Positions 7,488 through 15,771 are shown, counted from the stretch's first letter. The stretch is 64,000 bases of DNA from Streptomyces sp. NBC_00341 (GCF_041435055.1 NZ_CP108002.1:3224001-3288000), one strand, 5' to 3'. Numbers and translations: made by a program. Notes: a model not told the origin generated them from the letters alone.

Positions 7488-9131
7488 TCACACGCGCGGG
7501 GGCGCTCCCTCGAGCGGGCGGCCGAGGATGCCGGGCCGCCGCTGCCACGGCAACGGGCCGCTCGACGGCCGGTAGTCGACACCCAGCGCGTCGAGTCGCG
7601 CGTAATGCGCGGTCATCCGCCGCTCGAAGCCGGCGAAGTCCCGTTCCTCCGGGGCGGGCAGGGCCGACCAGGCGACCTCCGCGAAGGCGGCCAGCCGCGG
7701 GAAGACCTGGTAGTCGACCCGGGCCCGGTTCTGCATGACCTCGGTCCAGACGTTGGCCTGGGTGCCCAGGACGTGCCGGGCCGCCTCCTCGGAGAGGCCC
7801 GGCGGAACGGGTTCGAAGCGGTAGACGTCCTCCAGGGTGCGGACGTAACCGATCGGCATCGGCTCGTCGGGGCCGCCGTCCTGACGGTGGTCCAGGTAGA
7901 CCTGCTGCTCCGGGCACATCACGACGTCGTGCCCGGCCTCCGCGGCGGCGATGCCGCCCCCGTAGCCGCGCCACGAGGAGACGGCCGCGCCCTCGGCGAG
8001 TCCGCCCTCCAGGATCTCGTCCCAGCCGATCAGGCGGCGGCCCCGTGCGGTGAGCCAGCTGTCGAAGTGCCGGATGAACCAGGACTGGAGCTCGTCCTCG
8101 TCGGCCAGGCCGAGTTCCTTGATGCGGGCCTGGGCCGCGGGCGAGCGCTTCCACTGGTCCTTGGGGCACTCGTCGCCGCCGACGTGGATGAACGGCGAGG
8201 TGGCGGCGGGGAAGAGTTCGAGGACCTCCTCGAAGACGCCCTCGAAGAAGCGCAGGGTCTGCTCGGTGGGGGCGAGGACGTTCGGGGCGACGCCCCAGTC
8301 GTCCCAGACGGTCAGGGCGGTGGTGTCGATGACGTCGGTGTTGCCCAGCTCCGGGTAGGCGGTGATGGTCGCCTGCGAGTGGCCCGGGATGTCGATCTCG
8401 GGGACGACCCGGATGTGCCGGGCGGCGGCGTACGCCACGATCTCGCGGATGTCGTCCTGGGTGTAGAAACCGCCGTGCGGGGTCTCGTCCCAGAGTTCGG
8501 AGGCCCGGTGGCCGTGCTTGGTGCGCGAGCGCCACGCGCCGGCCTCGGTCAGGCGCGGGTGGCGCTTGATCTCGATGCGCCAGCCCTGGTCGTCGGTGAG
8601 GTGGAAGTGGAAGACGTTCAGCTTGTGGGCGGCGAGGAGGTCGAGGTAGCGCAGGACGTCGGTCTTGGGCATGAAGTGCCGTGACACGTCGAGCATCATG
8701 CCGCGCCAGCCGAAGCGCGGTCCGTCCTCGATGTCGGTGAACCCGAAGCCGGGCCGGGCGGCGCCGTCCACGGGCGCCCGGCGGAACGCCTCGGGCCCGA
8801 GCAGCTGACGCAGCGTCTGCGCGCCCCAGAACACCCCGGCGGGGCTGCCCCCGGTGATCGCGACGCTGTTGCCGGGCAGGGTGGTCAGCCGGTACGCCTC
8901 GGGCTCCAGGGCGGAGTCGGTCAGCAGCCGGACGGACTGCTCCGCGCCCTCCGCGGCGGGGGCGAGCGACAGGCCGAAGGCGGCGCCGAGCGTGGCGCGC
9001 AGCCAGCGCTCTGTGGTCTCGGTGCCGGGCGCCGCCGTGATGGTGGTGGACGCGTCCAGGACGAATCCGCCCCCGCCCTGGTCACCGGGGCCACCGGCGC
9101 GCACGGGGGCCGGGATCAGTTCCATGTCCAT
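7488..9131 (-). CDS. GH20 beta-N-acetylhexosaminidase, cytoplasmic
   Basis: 547 aa. An N-terminal GH20b domain (~20-130) is followed by the catalytic (beta/alpha)8 barrel. Signature residues: HFHLTDDQGWRIEIK (~175-190), the catalytic pair in HVGGDE (D320, E321), and downstream SWRGYGGG and YRFEPVPPGL. No signal peptide precedes the domains, so the enzyme should act inside the cell on imported chito-oligosaccharides, releasing GlcNAc. It begins 4 nt after the second permease stop with AAGGA in the permease 3' end, making it the fourth gene of an importer operon. Regulation is probably by DasR through the upstream site at 12356-12371. Confidence 0.93.
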   Translation of the reverse strand: MDMELIPAPVRAGGPGDQGGGGFVLDASTTITAAPGTETTERWLRATLGAAFGLSLAPAAEGAEQSVRLLTDSALEPEAYRLTTLPGNSVAITGGSPAGVFWGAQTLRQLLGPEAFRRAPVDGAARPGFGFTDIEDGPRFGWRGMMLDVSRHFMPKTDVLRYLDLLAAHKLNVFHFHLTDDQGWRIEIKRHPRLTEAGAWRSRTKHGHRASELWDETPHGGFYTQDDIREIVAYAAARHIRVVPEIDIPGHSQATITAYPELGNTDVIDTTALTVWDDWGVAPNVLAPTEQTLRFFEGVFEEVLELFPAATSPFIHVGGDECPKDQWKRSPAAQARIKELGLADEDELQSWFIRHFDSWLTARGRRLIGWDEILEGGLAEGAAVSSWRGYGGGIAAAEAGHDVVMCPEQQVYLDHRQDGGPDEPMPIGYVRTLEDVYRFEPVPPGLSEEAARHVLGTQANVWTEVMQNRARVDYQVFPRLAAFAEVAWSALPAPEERDFAGFERRMTAHYARLDALGVDYRPSSGPLPWQRRPGILGRPLEGAPPRV

Positions 9132-9135
9132 GAGG

Positions 9136-9984
9136 TCAGTCCTTAACCGCTCCGCCCAGTCCCGAGACCAGGCGTCGCTGTACGAGTACGAAGAAGACCA
9201 GCACGGGGATGGTCATCACCGTCGAGGCTGCCATGATCCCTCCCCAGTCGTTCTCATCGGGTTTGAAGAAGACCAGCAGCGCCATCGGGAGCGTCGACTG
9301 GGAGGTGTCGCTGATGATGAACGACTTCGCGAAGAGGAAGTCGTTCCAGGTCGAGATGAACGAGAAGACGCTCGTCGCGACCAGTCCCGGGAAGACCAGT
9401 GGGAAGAGGATCTGCCACAGGAAGCGGGCCCGGCTCGCGCCGTCGATGTACGCCGCCTCCTCCAGGGCGTCCGGGACGGCCTTGACGAAGCCGCGCAGCA
9501 TCCAGATCGCGAACGGCAGCGAGAAGGCCAGGTGCGGCAGGATCAGCGAGCCGAGCGTGTTCAGCTGGCCGAAGTCGCGCATCAGGAAGAACAGCGGGAT
9601 CGTCAGCGCCTCGACCGGCACCATCTGCGCGACCAGGAACATGATCAGCAGGGTGGTGCGGAAGCGGAACCGGAACCGGGTGACCGCCGTCGCCGCCAGG
9701 AAGGCGATCAGCGCGGAGACGATGACGACCGTGCCGGCGACGATCAGGCTGTTGAGGAAGTAGCGCCCGAAGTCCTGCTGCTGGAAGACCCGGCGGAAGG
9801 AGTCCAGGGACGGCGACAGCGTCCAGGGCCTCGGGTGCGCGGACTGGACCTCTCCGGCCGGCTTGAAGGCCGAGAGCACCATCCAGTACAGCGGGAAGGC
9901 CACGACGACGGCGATCAGCAGCGCCGCCGCCTCGGCGGCGAGCCGGCCGGGCCGGCGGACGCGCGACAGGGACGGCAGGCTCAC
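9136..9984 (-). CDS. Sugar ABC transporter permease (MalG/DasC-like)
   Basis: 282 aa from GTG (VSLPSLSRVRRPG), preceded by GGGGGAGG; GTGA overlaps the stop of the preceding permease. Six predicted membrane helices, with the cytoplasmic EAA loop EEAAYIDGASRARFLWQILFP (~185-205) that docks the ATPase. CUT1 family. There is no ATP-binding gene in the operon; in Streptomyces such importers share MsiK, so that is the expected partner (known for the group, inferred here). Together with the binding protein and the cytoplasmic hexosaminidase, the likely cargo is N,N'-diacetylchitobiose or a related amino-sugar oligomer. Confidence 0.88.
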   Translation of the reverse strand: MSLPSLSRVRRPGRLAAEAAALLIAVVVAFPLYWMVLSAFKPAGEVQSAHPRPWTLSPSLDSFRRVFQQQDFGRYFLNSLIVAGTVVIVSALIAFLAATAVTRFRFRFRTTLLIMFLVAQMVPVEALTIPLFFLMRDFGQLNTLGSLILPHLAFSLPFAIWMLRGFVKAVPDALEEAAYIDGASRARFLWQILFPLVFPGLVATSVFSFISTWNDFLFAKSFIISDTSQSTLPMALLVFFKPDENDWGGIMAASTVMTIPVLVFFVLVQRRLVSGLGGAVKD

Positions 9985-10955
9985 AGTTCCTCCCCCTGGC
10001 GCCTCACCAGGCGCAGATAGACCAGCGTGACCGCCAGCAGGATGACCAGCATCACGACACCGATGGCCGAGCCGAGGCTGTACTGCGAGGACGCGAACGC
10101 CTTCTGGTAGGCGTACACGTTGAGCACCAGGTTCTGCCCGGCGATGCCGCCGCCGTTGGTCATCACGTAGATCTGCGTGAAGACCTTGAAGTCCCAGATG
10201 ATCGACTGGATGGTGACGACGATCAGGATCGGCCGCAGCATCGGCGCCATGACGGAGCGCCAGATCCGCCACTGCGAGGCGCCGTCCAGCGCCGCCGCCT
10301 CCAGCACCTCGGTGGGGATCGCCCGGATGCCCGCGTACACGGTGACCATCACGAACGGGAACGAGCACCACAGGACTTCGAGGAGCACCAGTGCGAAGGC
10401 GCTGTAGCGCCCGTACGTCCACGAGAAGTCACCGAGCCCCAGCACCCGGTTGACCGGTCCGAAGTCGGCGTCGAAGAGGAAGACCCAGACGGTCGAACCG
10501 GTGATCGCCGGGGTCGCCCAGGCGCCGAGCGCGGCCATCATCAGCGCGAGCCGGGGCAGGGCCCGTACCCGGGTGAGCAGGACGGCCAGGGCGCAGCCGA
10601 CCAGCAGGGTAGCCAGCACGCACAGGGTGGCGAAGACCACGGTGGCCGCCAGCACCTGCCAGAACTGGCTGTCCCGGAAGAGCGTCGCGTAGTTGCCGAA
10701 CCCCTGGAAGGTGGCCGGTTCGCCGCCGCTGACCTGGGCCTGGGTGTACTCCAGGAAGGAGATCAGGCCGAGTTGGTAGATCGGGTAGACCAGCAGCCCG
10801 CCCAGCAGGACGAGCGCGGGCAGGAGGTAGAGCCAGGGGGTCCAGCCGGACCGCCGGGCCGGGGAGACCGGGGGGCGGTGCCGGCGCGGACGGGGGGTGG
10901 CCCCGCCCGTGCCGGGTGCGCCCGGCGCCTTGTACGCCGTGCTGTTCGCCGTCAT
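9981..10955 (-). CDS. Sugar ABC transporter permease (MalF/DasB-like)
   Basis: 324 aa. A basic/proline-rich N-terminus (~1-38) precedes six membrane helices. The EAA motif reads LEAAALDGASQWRIWRSVMAP (~225-245). The ATG lies 2 nt after the binding-protein stop, and its own TGA overlaps the next GTG, so three transport genes are tightly coupled. CUT1 family inner-membrane component; forms the translocation channel with the downstream permease. No inserted domain, unlike the permease at 45258-46682. Confidence 0.88.
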   Translation of the reverse strand: MTANSTAYKAPGAPGTGGATPRPRRHRPPVSPARRSGWTPWLYLLPALVLLGGLLVYPIYQLGLISFLEYTQAQVSGGEPATFQGFGNYATLFRDSQFWQVLAATVVFATLCVLATLLVGCALAVLLTRVRALPRLALMMAALGAWATPAITGSTVWVFLFDADFGPVNRVLGLGDFSWTYGRYSAFALVLLEVLWCSFPFVMVTVYAGIRAIPTEVLEAAALDGASQWRIWRSVMAPMLRPILIVVTIQSIIWDFKVFTQIYVMTNGGGIAGQNLVLNVYAYQKAFASSQYSLGSAIGVVMLVILLAVTLVYLRLVRRQGEEL

Positions 10956-10957
10956 CG

Positions 10958-12262
10958 TCAGCCCGCGGCGGCGAACGCTGCGTCCATCTTCTTCGCCGCG
11001 TCGTCCGAGGCGCCGGCCACGTCCTTACGGCCGCTGACGATCTCCTGGAACATCGTCGGCAGGATCAGCGAGGAGTCGATCTGGCCCCAGGCGGCCGAGG
11101 CGGGGACGAACTTGGCGCCCGCGCCGAGCGTCCTGACGAACGGTTCGACGAACGGCTCCTTCTTCGCGGCCGCGTCCAGCACGTCCGTGTACGTCGGCAG
11201 GAAGCCCATCGCGTCGAACATCTTCGCCTGGGTCTCCTTGCCGGTCAGCGACTTCATCAGGTCGACGGCGAGGGTGCGGTGCTTGCTGCTCTTCAGCACG
11301 CCGATGTTGTTGCCGCCCGCGAACGCGGGGGCGACGGAGCCCTCGGCCACGCCGGGCAGCGGGACGACCGCGTACTTGCCCTTCACCGTGCCCGCCTCGA
11401 CGGCCGCGTGGCTGAAGTCGCCGCCGATGGCCATGGCGGCCTTGCCGGCGGCGAAGGCGGTGACGGTCGCGTTGCCGCCCATGGCCGCGCACTTGGCGGC
11501 CGGGCAGTTGGCGCCGCCGAAGAGCGAGGTGTAGGCGGCGATGCCCTTGCGGGCCTTCTCGCTGTTGATGGCCGCCTTGTACGAAGTCCCGCCGCCCGTG
11601 GCCAGTTCGCCGCCGTTGGCCCAGATGAACGGCATCGCGCCGTAGGTGTACGCGCCGCCCACCGCGAGCCCGTAGAGGTCCGGCTTCTTCTTGTGGATCT
11701 TCTTGGCGGTGGAGATCAGCTCCGCCTGGGACTTGGGCGCCTCGATCCCCAGGTCCTCGAAGACGTCGGTGCGGTAGTAGAGCGCCCGGACGCCGACGAA
11801 GAGCGGGGCCCCGTAGATCTTTCCGTCGACCGTCACGGACTGCTTGGCCGTGGGGTCGGTGTCCTTGGCGTCCGCCCACGCGCCGAACTCGGCGCTGATG
11901 TCGGCCAGTCCGCCGTCCTTCACGTAGCCGGCGGTGTCGGTGTTGCCGTACTCGATCAGGTCCGGGGCGCTCTTGGGGTCGTTGAACGCGGCCTTGACGC
12001 GCTGGGCGCGGGTGTCGACGGGTATGTACTCGATCTCGGCCTTCGCGTCCTTGTGGGCCTTCCGGAAGTCCGCGACCGCGGCGTCGACGACCTTCTCCTT
12101 GGGCTTGTTGCCCACCTCCTGGAACAGCCAGACGCGCAGTGTGCCGGTCTTCTCGTCCCCCTTGGCGCCGGTGTCGGAGGTCTGCGGCGCGCAGGCGGTG
12201 GCGGTGAGACCCGCCAGCACAAGCGCCGCAGCCGGGGCGGCAATTCGGGCAGAAAGCTTCAT
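10958..12262 (-). CDS. Extracellular amino-sugar-binding lipoprotein of ABC importer
   Basis: 434 aa from ATG (MKLSARIAAPAAALVL) with GGTAGGGG upstream. The lipobox LTATAC gives Cys24 as the lipid anchor. Residues ~40-434 are a CUT1 (family 1) solute-binding fold; several aromatic residues (Y, W, F) that could stack on sugars are present. It is the first gene of the operon binding protein - permease - permease - GH20. Two DasR-like sites lie 69-109 bp upstream. Specificity is inferred from the co-transcribed hexosaminidase, with chitobiose the best guess. A cellobiose- or maltose-type ligand is less likely. Confidence 0.88.
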   Translation of the reverse strand: MKLSARIAAPAAALVLAGLTATACAPQTSDTGAKGDEKTGTLRVWLFQEVGNKPKEKVVDAAVADFRKAHKDAKAEIEYIPVDTRAQRVKAAFNDPKSAPDLIEYGNTDTAGYVKDGGLADISAEFGAWADAKDTDPTAKQSVTVDGKIYGAPLFVGVRALYYRTDVFEDLGIEAPKSQAELISTAKKIHKKKPDLYGLAVGGAYTYGAMPFIWANGGELATGGGTSYKAAINSEKARKGIAAYTSLFGGANCPAAKCAAMGGNATVTAFAAGKAAMAIGGDFSHAAVEAGTVKGKYAVVPLPGVAEGSVAPAFAGGNNIGVLKSSKHRTLAVDLMKSLTGKETQAKMFDAMGFLPTYTDVLDAAAKKEPFVEPFVRTLGAGAKFVPASAAWGQIDSSLILPTMFQEIVSGRKDVAGASDDAAKKMDAAFAAAG

Positions 12263-12330
12263 CCGGACCCCTACCGGTAGGCGTTGCAACATACGCAACG
12301 CGCGTTTCGTTCTGCACAACTTGCAGGAGG

Positions 12331-12346
12331 GTAGGTCTAGACGAAG
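12331..12346. promoter_or_regulatory. Partial DasR-like element
   Basis: GTAGGTCTAGACGAAG contains GGTCTAGAC, the core of the DasR responsive element (consensus ASTGGTCTAGACCAST), but the outer half-sites do not match (10 of 16). It sits 10 bp from the much better site at 12356 and about 70 bp upstream of the binding-protein start. It may be a weak second site or chance. Confidence 0.4.
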
Positions 12347-12355
12347 TCGCCGACA

Positions 12356-12371
12356 AGTGGTCTCAACCACT
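12356..12371. promoter_or_regulatory. DasR responsive element (dre) upstream of amino-sugar importer operon
   Basis: AGTGGTCTCAACCACT is a 6-bp inverted repeat (AGTGGT...ACCACT) matching ASTGGTCTAGACCAST at 14 of 16 positions; the two mismatches are central. It lies 94 bp upstream of the binding-protein ATG. DasR is the GntR-family GlcNAc-6P-responsive repressor of chitin and GlcNAc genes in Streptomyces, which fits an operon with a hexosaminidase. Binding itself is inferred. Confidence 0.72.
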
Positions 12372-12421
12372 CTGTGACCCGCGGGCGCAGCCCGTGCGAC
12401 GCGGCGGGCCCGGAACGGCGA

Positions 12422-12461
12422 AGAACCCCCGGGGCACGCGGCTGCGTGCCCCGGGGGTTCT
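12422..12461 (-). terminator. Strong hairpin terminator downstream of DUF3039 gene
   Basis: Perfect 18-bp stem (AGAACCCCCGGGGCACGC and its complement) with a 4-nt GGCT loop, 47 bp beyond the DUF3039 stop. It isolates this gene from the importer operon promoter. Confidence 0.88.
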
Positions 12462-12507
12462 CCCGGACAGGTCGGTTCTGCTGCTGCGGACAGAAAGTGT
12501 CGGCCTA

Positions 12508-12801
12508 CTACTTCTTGTCCTTGCCGCCCTTGCCCTTGTCCTTGTCGCCGCCGGCGCCCATGGACTCGTAGATCTCCTTGCACATGGGACACACCGGGTA
12601 CTTCTTGGGATCGCGCCCCGGCACCCAGACCTTGCCGCACAGCGCCACCACGGGGGTGCCCTCCAGGGCACTCGCCATGATCTTGTCCTTCTGGACGTAA
12701 TGGGCGTAGCGCTCGTGGTCGCCGTCGCCGTTCGACACCTGTGGCGTCGGCTCCACGAGGGTTCCCGTACCTGCCCCGCGATCGGGCTCAAGAGTGCTCA
12801 T
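12508..12801 (-). CDS. DUF3039 small zinc-finger-like protein
   Basis: 97 aa. A conserved core (HYVQKDKIMASALEGTPVVALCGKVWVPGRDPKKYPVCPMCKEIYE) contains three cysteines, CG...CPMC, likely binding a metal. The C-terminus is a lysine/glycine run (GGDKDKGKGGKDKK). ATG chosen at MSTLEPD; a TTG three codons earlier is possible. DUF3039 is widespread in actinobacteria with no assigned role. Genes immediately around are YqgE and murA. It is a monocistronic unit closed by the hairpin at 12422-12461. Confidence 0.82.
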   Translation of the reverse strand: MSTLEPDRGAGTGTLVEPTPQVSNGDGDHERYAHYVQKDKIMASALEGTPVVALCGKVWVPGRDPKKYPVCPMCKEIYESMGAGGDKDKGKGGKDKK

Positions 12802-12831
12802 AACCGCCAAGCGTACTGAAAGCCCGGCGGA

Positions 12832-13392
12832 TCAGTTCAGCGAAGGGTCGTCCGGGTACGTGGCGACCATGGCCAGTTCGCTGCGCTGTCGGCGCAGGAC
12901 GGCCCTCCAGAGACCCTCCGGACGCGGGGACGAGACATCCCCCGGCTCCGACTCGACGACGTACCAGGCGCCCTCGGAGAGTTCCGCCTCCAGCTGCCCC
13001 GGCCCCCAGCCGGCGTACCCGGCGAAGATCCGCAGCGAGCCGAGGGCCGGCGCCAGCAGCTCGGGCGGCGCCTCCAGGTCCACCAGGCCGATCGCCCCGT
13101 GCACCCGGCGCCAGCCGAGCGGGCCCTCCTCCCCGGGGATCACCGCCACCCCCAGCGCCGAGTCGAGGGAGACCGGGCCGCCCTGGAAGACGACACCGGG
13201 TTCGCCGGCCAGTCCGGCCCAGGACAGCAGGATGTCGGCGACGCCCACCGGGGTCGGGCGGTTCAGGACAACGCCGAGCGAGCCCTCCTCGTCGTGGTCG
13301 AGGAGCAGCACCACCGCGCGGTCGAAATTCGGGTCCGCCAGGGCGGGTGCGGCCACGAGCAGCCGCCCTGTGAGCGAGGACACCTCGGTCAT
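12832..13392 (-). CDS. YqgE/AlgH family protein (DUF179)
   Basis: 186 aa, typical family length. Conserved features: SLTGRLLVAAPALADPNFDRAVVLLLDHDEEGSLGVVLNRPT at the N-terminus, GGPVSLDSALGVAV mid-protein and RIFAGYAGWGPGQLEAE near the C-terminus. It is an alpha/beta fold protein of unknown biochemical role; AlgH in Pseudomonas was named as a regulator, but no DNA-binding motif is evident. Start is the only ATG before the conserved block. It ends 30 bp before the DUF3039 start, on the same strand, and is divergent from murA. Confidence 0.9.
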   Translation of the reverse strand: MTEVSSLTGRLLVAAPALADPNFDRAVVLLLDHDEEGSLGVVLNRPTPVGVADILLSWAGLAGEPGVVFQGGPVSLDSALGVAVIPGEEGPLGWRRVHGAIGLVDLEAPPELLAPALGSLRIFAGYAGWGPGQLEAELSEGAWYVVESEPGDVSSPRPEGLWRAVLRRQRSELAMVATYPDDPSLN

Positions 13393-13575
13393 GCCAGAAA
13401 TGATCCCGCATGTTCGGCGTTCGTGGGGGCCAAGTCGACCGGCAGCCGCCCTGCGCGCCCGAGCGCAGCTCAGGGCGCACGGGTGCACGGGGAGCGCACG
13501 GCCGGGCACCCGTGCGGACGGTGACCCTCCGCGAGATCCAGGACGCGGAGCGTGTTGTGGCGGATTCATGACGTT

Positions 13576-13613
13576 CGCGTACCCCCCGCTTTCTTACGGA
13601 AGGGGGGTGCGCG
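13576..13613 (+). other. Hairpin in the murA upstream region
   Basis: Inverted repeat CGCGTACCCCCC / GGGGGGTGCGCG (12 bp with one G-U pair, 14-nt loop), ending 53 nt before the murA ATG. It could be a leader structure, an attenuator or an operator. A TACCCT hexamer follows at 13618-13623. Confidence 0.4.
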
Positions 13614-13666
13614 GCCATTACCCTTTCGATTGGCCCCCTGCCCGACCACTCCGGAACGCGAGATTC

Positions 13667-15007
13667 ATGACCGGCACAGACGATGTCCTGCTTGTCCACG
13701 GCGGAACCCCGCTGGAGGGCGAGATCCGCGTCCGAGGCGCCAAGAACCTGGTGCCGAAGGCAATGGTCGCCGCGCTGCTCGGCAGCGGGCCCAGCCGGCT
13801 GCGCAACGTGCCCGACATCCGCGATGTGCGGGTGGTCCGGGGGCTTCTGCAGCTGCACGGCGTGACGGTCCGTCCGGGTGACGAACCGGGCGAGCTGATC
13901 CTGGACCCCACCCACGTCGAGAGCGCGAACGTCGCCGACATCGACGCCCACGCGGGCTCGTCGCGCATCCCGATCCTCTTCTGCGGCCCGCTGCTGCACC
14001 GGCTGGGCCACGCGTTCATCCCGGGGCTCGGCGGCTGCGACATCGGCGGCCGGCCGATCGACTTCCACTTCGACGTGCTGCGCCAGTTCGGCGCGACGAT
14101 CGAGAAGCGGGCGGACGGCCAGTACCTGGAGGCCCCGCAGCGGCTGCGCGGCACCAAGATCCGACTGCCGTACCCGTCGGTGGGCTCGACCGAGCAGGTG
14201 CTGCTGACGGCCGTGCTGGCCGAGGGCGTCACCGAGCTGTCCAACGCGGCCGTGGAGCCGGAGATCGAGGACCTCATCTGCGTACTGCAGAAGATGGGCG
14301 CGATCATCTCCCTGGACACCGACCGGACCATCCGGATCACCGGTGTCGACCGGCTGGAGGGCTACACGCACCGGGCCATCCCGGACCGTCTGGAGGCCGC
14401 CTCCTGGGCGTCCGCGGCGCTGGCGACCGAGGGCAACATCTACGTCCACGGGGCGCAGCAGCGCTCGATGATGACGTTCCTGAACACCTTCCGCCGGGTC
14501 GGCGGCGCCTTCGAGATCGACGACGAGGGCATCCGGTTCTGGCATCCGGGCGGCGCGCTGAACGCCATCGCGCTGGAGACGGACGTGCACCCCGGTTTCC
14601 AGACCGACTGGCAGCAGCCGCTGGTCGTGGCGCTGACGCAGGCCGCCGGCCTGTCGATCGTGCACGAGACGGTGTACGAGTCGCGGCTCGGCTTCACCTC
14701 GGCGCTGAACCAGATGGGCGCGCACATCCAGCTCTACCGCGAGTGCCTGGGCGGCTCCGACTGCCGCTTCGGCCAGCGCAACTTCCTGCACTCCGCGGTC
14801 GTCTCCGGGCCGACGAAGCTGCAGGGCGCGGATCTGGTCATCCCGGACCTGCGCGGCGGTTTCTCGTACCTGATCGCCGCCCTGGCGGCGCAGGGGACGT
14901 CCCGGGTGCACGGGATCGACCTGATCAACCGGGGCTACGAGAACTTCATGGACAAGCTGGAGAAGCTCGGCGCGAAGGTGGAGCTGCCGGGCGGTTCACT
15001 CGTCTGA
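13667..15007 (+). CDS. murA: UDP-N-acetylglucosamine 1-carboxyvinyltransferase
   Basis: 446 aa. First committed step of peptidoglycan precursor synthesis: transfers enolpyruvate from PEP to UDP-GlcNAc in the cytoplasm. The EPT fold is evident: GGTPLEGEIRVRGAKN (Lys26-type Lys and Asn22-type residues near the N-terminus), the catalytic loop GGCDIGGRPIDFH with Cys124 at the fosfomycin-reactive position, and LRGGFSYLIAALAAQG near the C-terminus. A much longer upstream reading frame exists but antisense to YqgE; the ATG after AGATTC gives normal length. Monocistronic, closed by a hairpin at 15015-15039. Cys rather than Asp predicts fosfomycin sensitivity of this copy. Confidence 0.96.
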   Translation: MTGTDDVLLVHGGTPLEGEIRVRGAKNLVPKAMVAALLGSGPSRLRNVPDIRDVRVVRGLLQLHGVTVRPGDEPGELILDPTHVESANVADIDAHAGSSRIPILFCGPLLHRLGHAFIPGLGGCDIGGRPIDFHFDVLRQFGATIEKRADGQYLEAPQRLRGTKIRLPYPSVGSTEQVLLTAVLAEGVTELSNAAVEPEIEDLICVLQKMGAIISLDTDRTIRITGVDRLEGYTHRAIPDRLEAASWASAALATEGNIYVHGAQQRSMMTFLNTFRRVGGAFEIDDEGIRFWHPGGALNAIALETDVHPGFQTDWQQPLVVALTQAAGLSIVHETVYESRLGFTSALNQMGAHIQLYRECLGGSDCRFGQRNFLHSAVVSGPTKLQGADLVIPDLRGGFSYLIAALAAQGTSRVHGIDLINRGYENFMDKLEKLGAKVELPGGSLV

Positions 15008-15014
15008 GCCGGGT

Positions 15015-15039
15015 CCCCGGGGGCGGCGAGCCCCCGGGG
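15015..15039 (+). terminator. murA terminator hairpin
   Basis: Perfect 10-bp stem CCCCGGGGGC / GCCCCCGGGG with a GGCGA loop, 8 nt after the murA stop. Confidence 0.85.
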
Positions 15040-15087
15040 AGCGCCTCCGTACCCGCACAGAGGCCCGCAAACGGCTCTCTGCGGCCC

Positions 15088-15137
15088 GTACGCCGAAGGG
15101 CGGCCACCCTGGTCGGGGTGACCGCCCTTCGTCGTAC
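15088..15137 (-). terminator. hup terminator hairpin
   Basis: Long interrupted stem (GTACG, CGAAGGGCGG, CACC with matching complements separated by single mismatches), beginning 11 nt beyond the HU stop codon. Faces the murA terminator in the convergent intergenic space. Confidence 0.85.
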
Positions 15138-15147
15138 CAGGGGGTTG

Positions 15148-15429
15148 TTACTTGCCCTTGGCGGCTTCCTTGAGCTTCGAGCCCGCGGAGACCTTCACGC
15201 TGTAGCCGGCCGGGATGTTGATCGGGTCGCCGGTCTGCGGGTTACGAGCGGTGCGAGCGGCACGGTGGGTGCGCTCGAAGGTCAGGAAGCCGGGGATGGT
15301 GACCTTCTCGTCGCCCTTGGCGACGATCTCACCGACGGTCTCGGCGAGCGCGGCCAGCACGGCGTCGGCGTCCTTGCGAGTCACCTCGGCGCGGTCGGCC
15401 AGGGCGGCCACCAGCTCACTGCGGTTCAT
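15148..15429 (-). CDS. hup: HU-family nucleoid-associated protein
   Basis: 93 aa: MNRSELVAALADRAEVTRKDADAVLAAL through the beta-arm signature FERTHRAARTARNPQTGDPINIPA and VKVSAGSKLKEAAK. This is the short HU form (HupA, without the long Lys/Ala-rich C-terminal tail of the sporulation HupS). GGGAG lies 7 nt before the ATG. It bends and compacts DNA as a dimer; the Arg-rich arm with the intercalating Pro is intact. The 3' end is closed by the hairpin at 15088-15137. Confidence 0.96.
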   Translation of the reverse strand: MNRSELVAALADRAEVTRKDADAVLAALAETVGEIVAKGDEKVTIPGFLTFERTHRAARTARNPQTGDPINIPAGYSVKVSAGSKLKEAAKGK

Positions 15430-15771
15430 GTTGTTACTCCCGTGTTCTTCTTGCCTGTGAGGCGTGAGATCGAAGCCGATGCTGCCAGGGCCCTCGGACA
15501 GTCCCCGGACTCGGGTCCGTGTAAGAACCCTCGCGCCCCGTGGGGTCTCCCCCCGGACGAAGTCCTTGGGAAAGTATCCTGCCCCCACCTGCGGCGGGAA
15601 AGCCAATCCGGCACCCTCCGGAGTCACACGAAAAGCGCCACTGCCTCGTCGTGGTGACGTTCCGTCGACTCCCCGAAAGCGGTCCGCAGCGATTGCGGGG
15701 CTCTGCGGGACGCGTCGCCCGCCCACCCTAAAGGGGCGTTTGGGGCGCCGCGACCCGCGACGCGCCGGACA
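15430..15771 (-). other. Intergenic region upstream of hup
   Basis: 342 bp between the HU start and the malic enzyme stop, both leftward. It must hold the hup promoter and the end of the malic enzyme transcript. I could not identify convincing -35/-10 boxes, a strong terminator or an ORF with coding character. Confidence 0.5.

Noticed and set aside
5610..8684. 1024-codon plus-strand open frame
   Set aside because: Crosses three real leftward genes and two intergenic regions; a GC-driven artefact.
12335..12360. RecA-NDp-like motif TTGTCGGCG on the minus strand next to dre
   Set aside because: One mismatch in the 9-mer and the -10 (TAGACC) lacks the final T; it is better explained by the DasR sites.
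12794..13666. N-terminal extension of murA to 737 aa
   Set aside because: It runs antisense through YqgE; MurA proteins are ~420-450 aa and begin at the EPT fold, matching ATG 13667.
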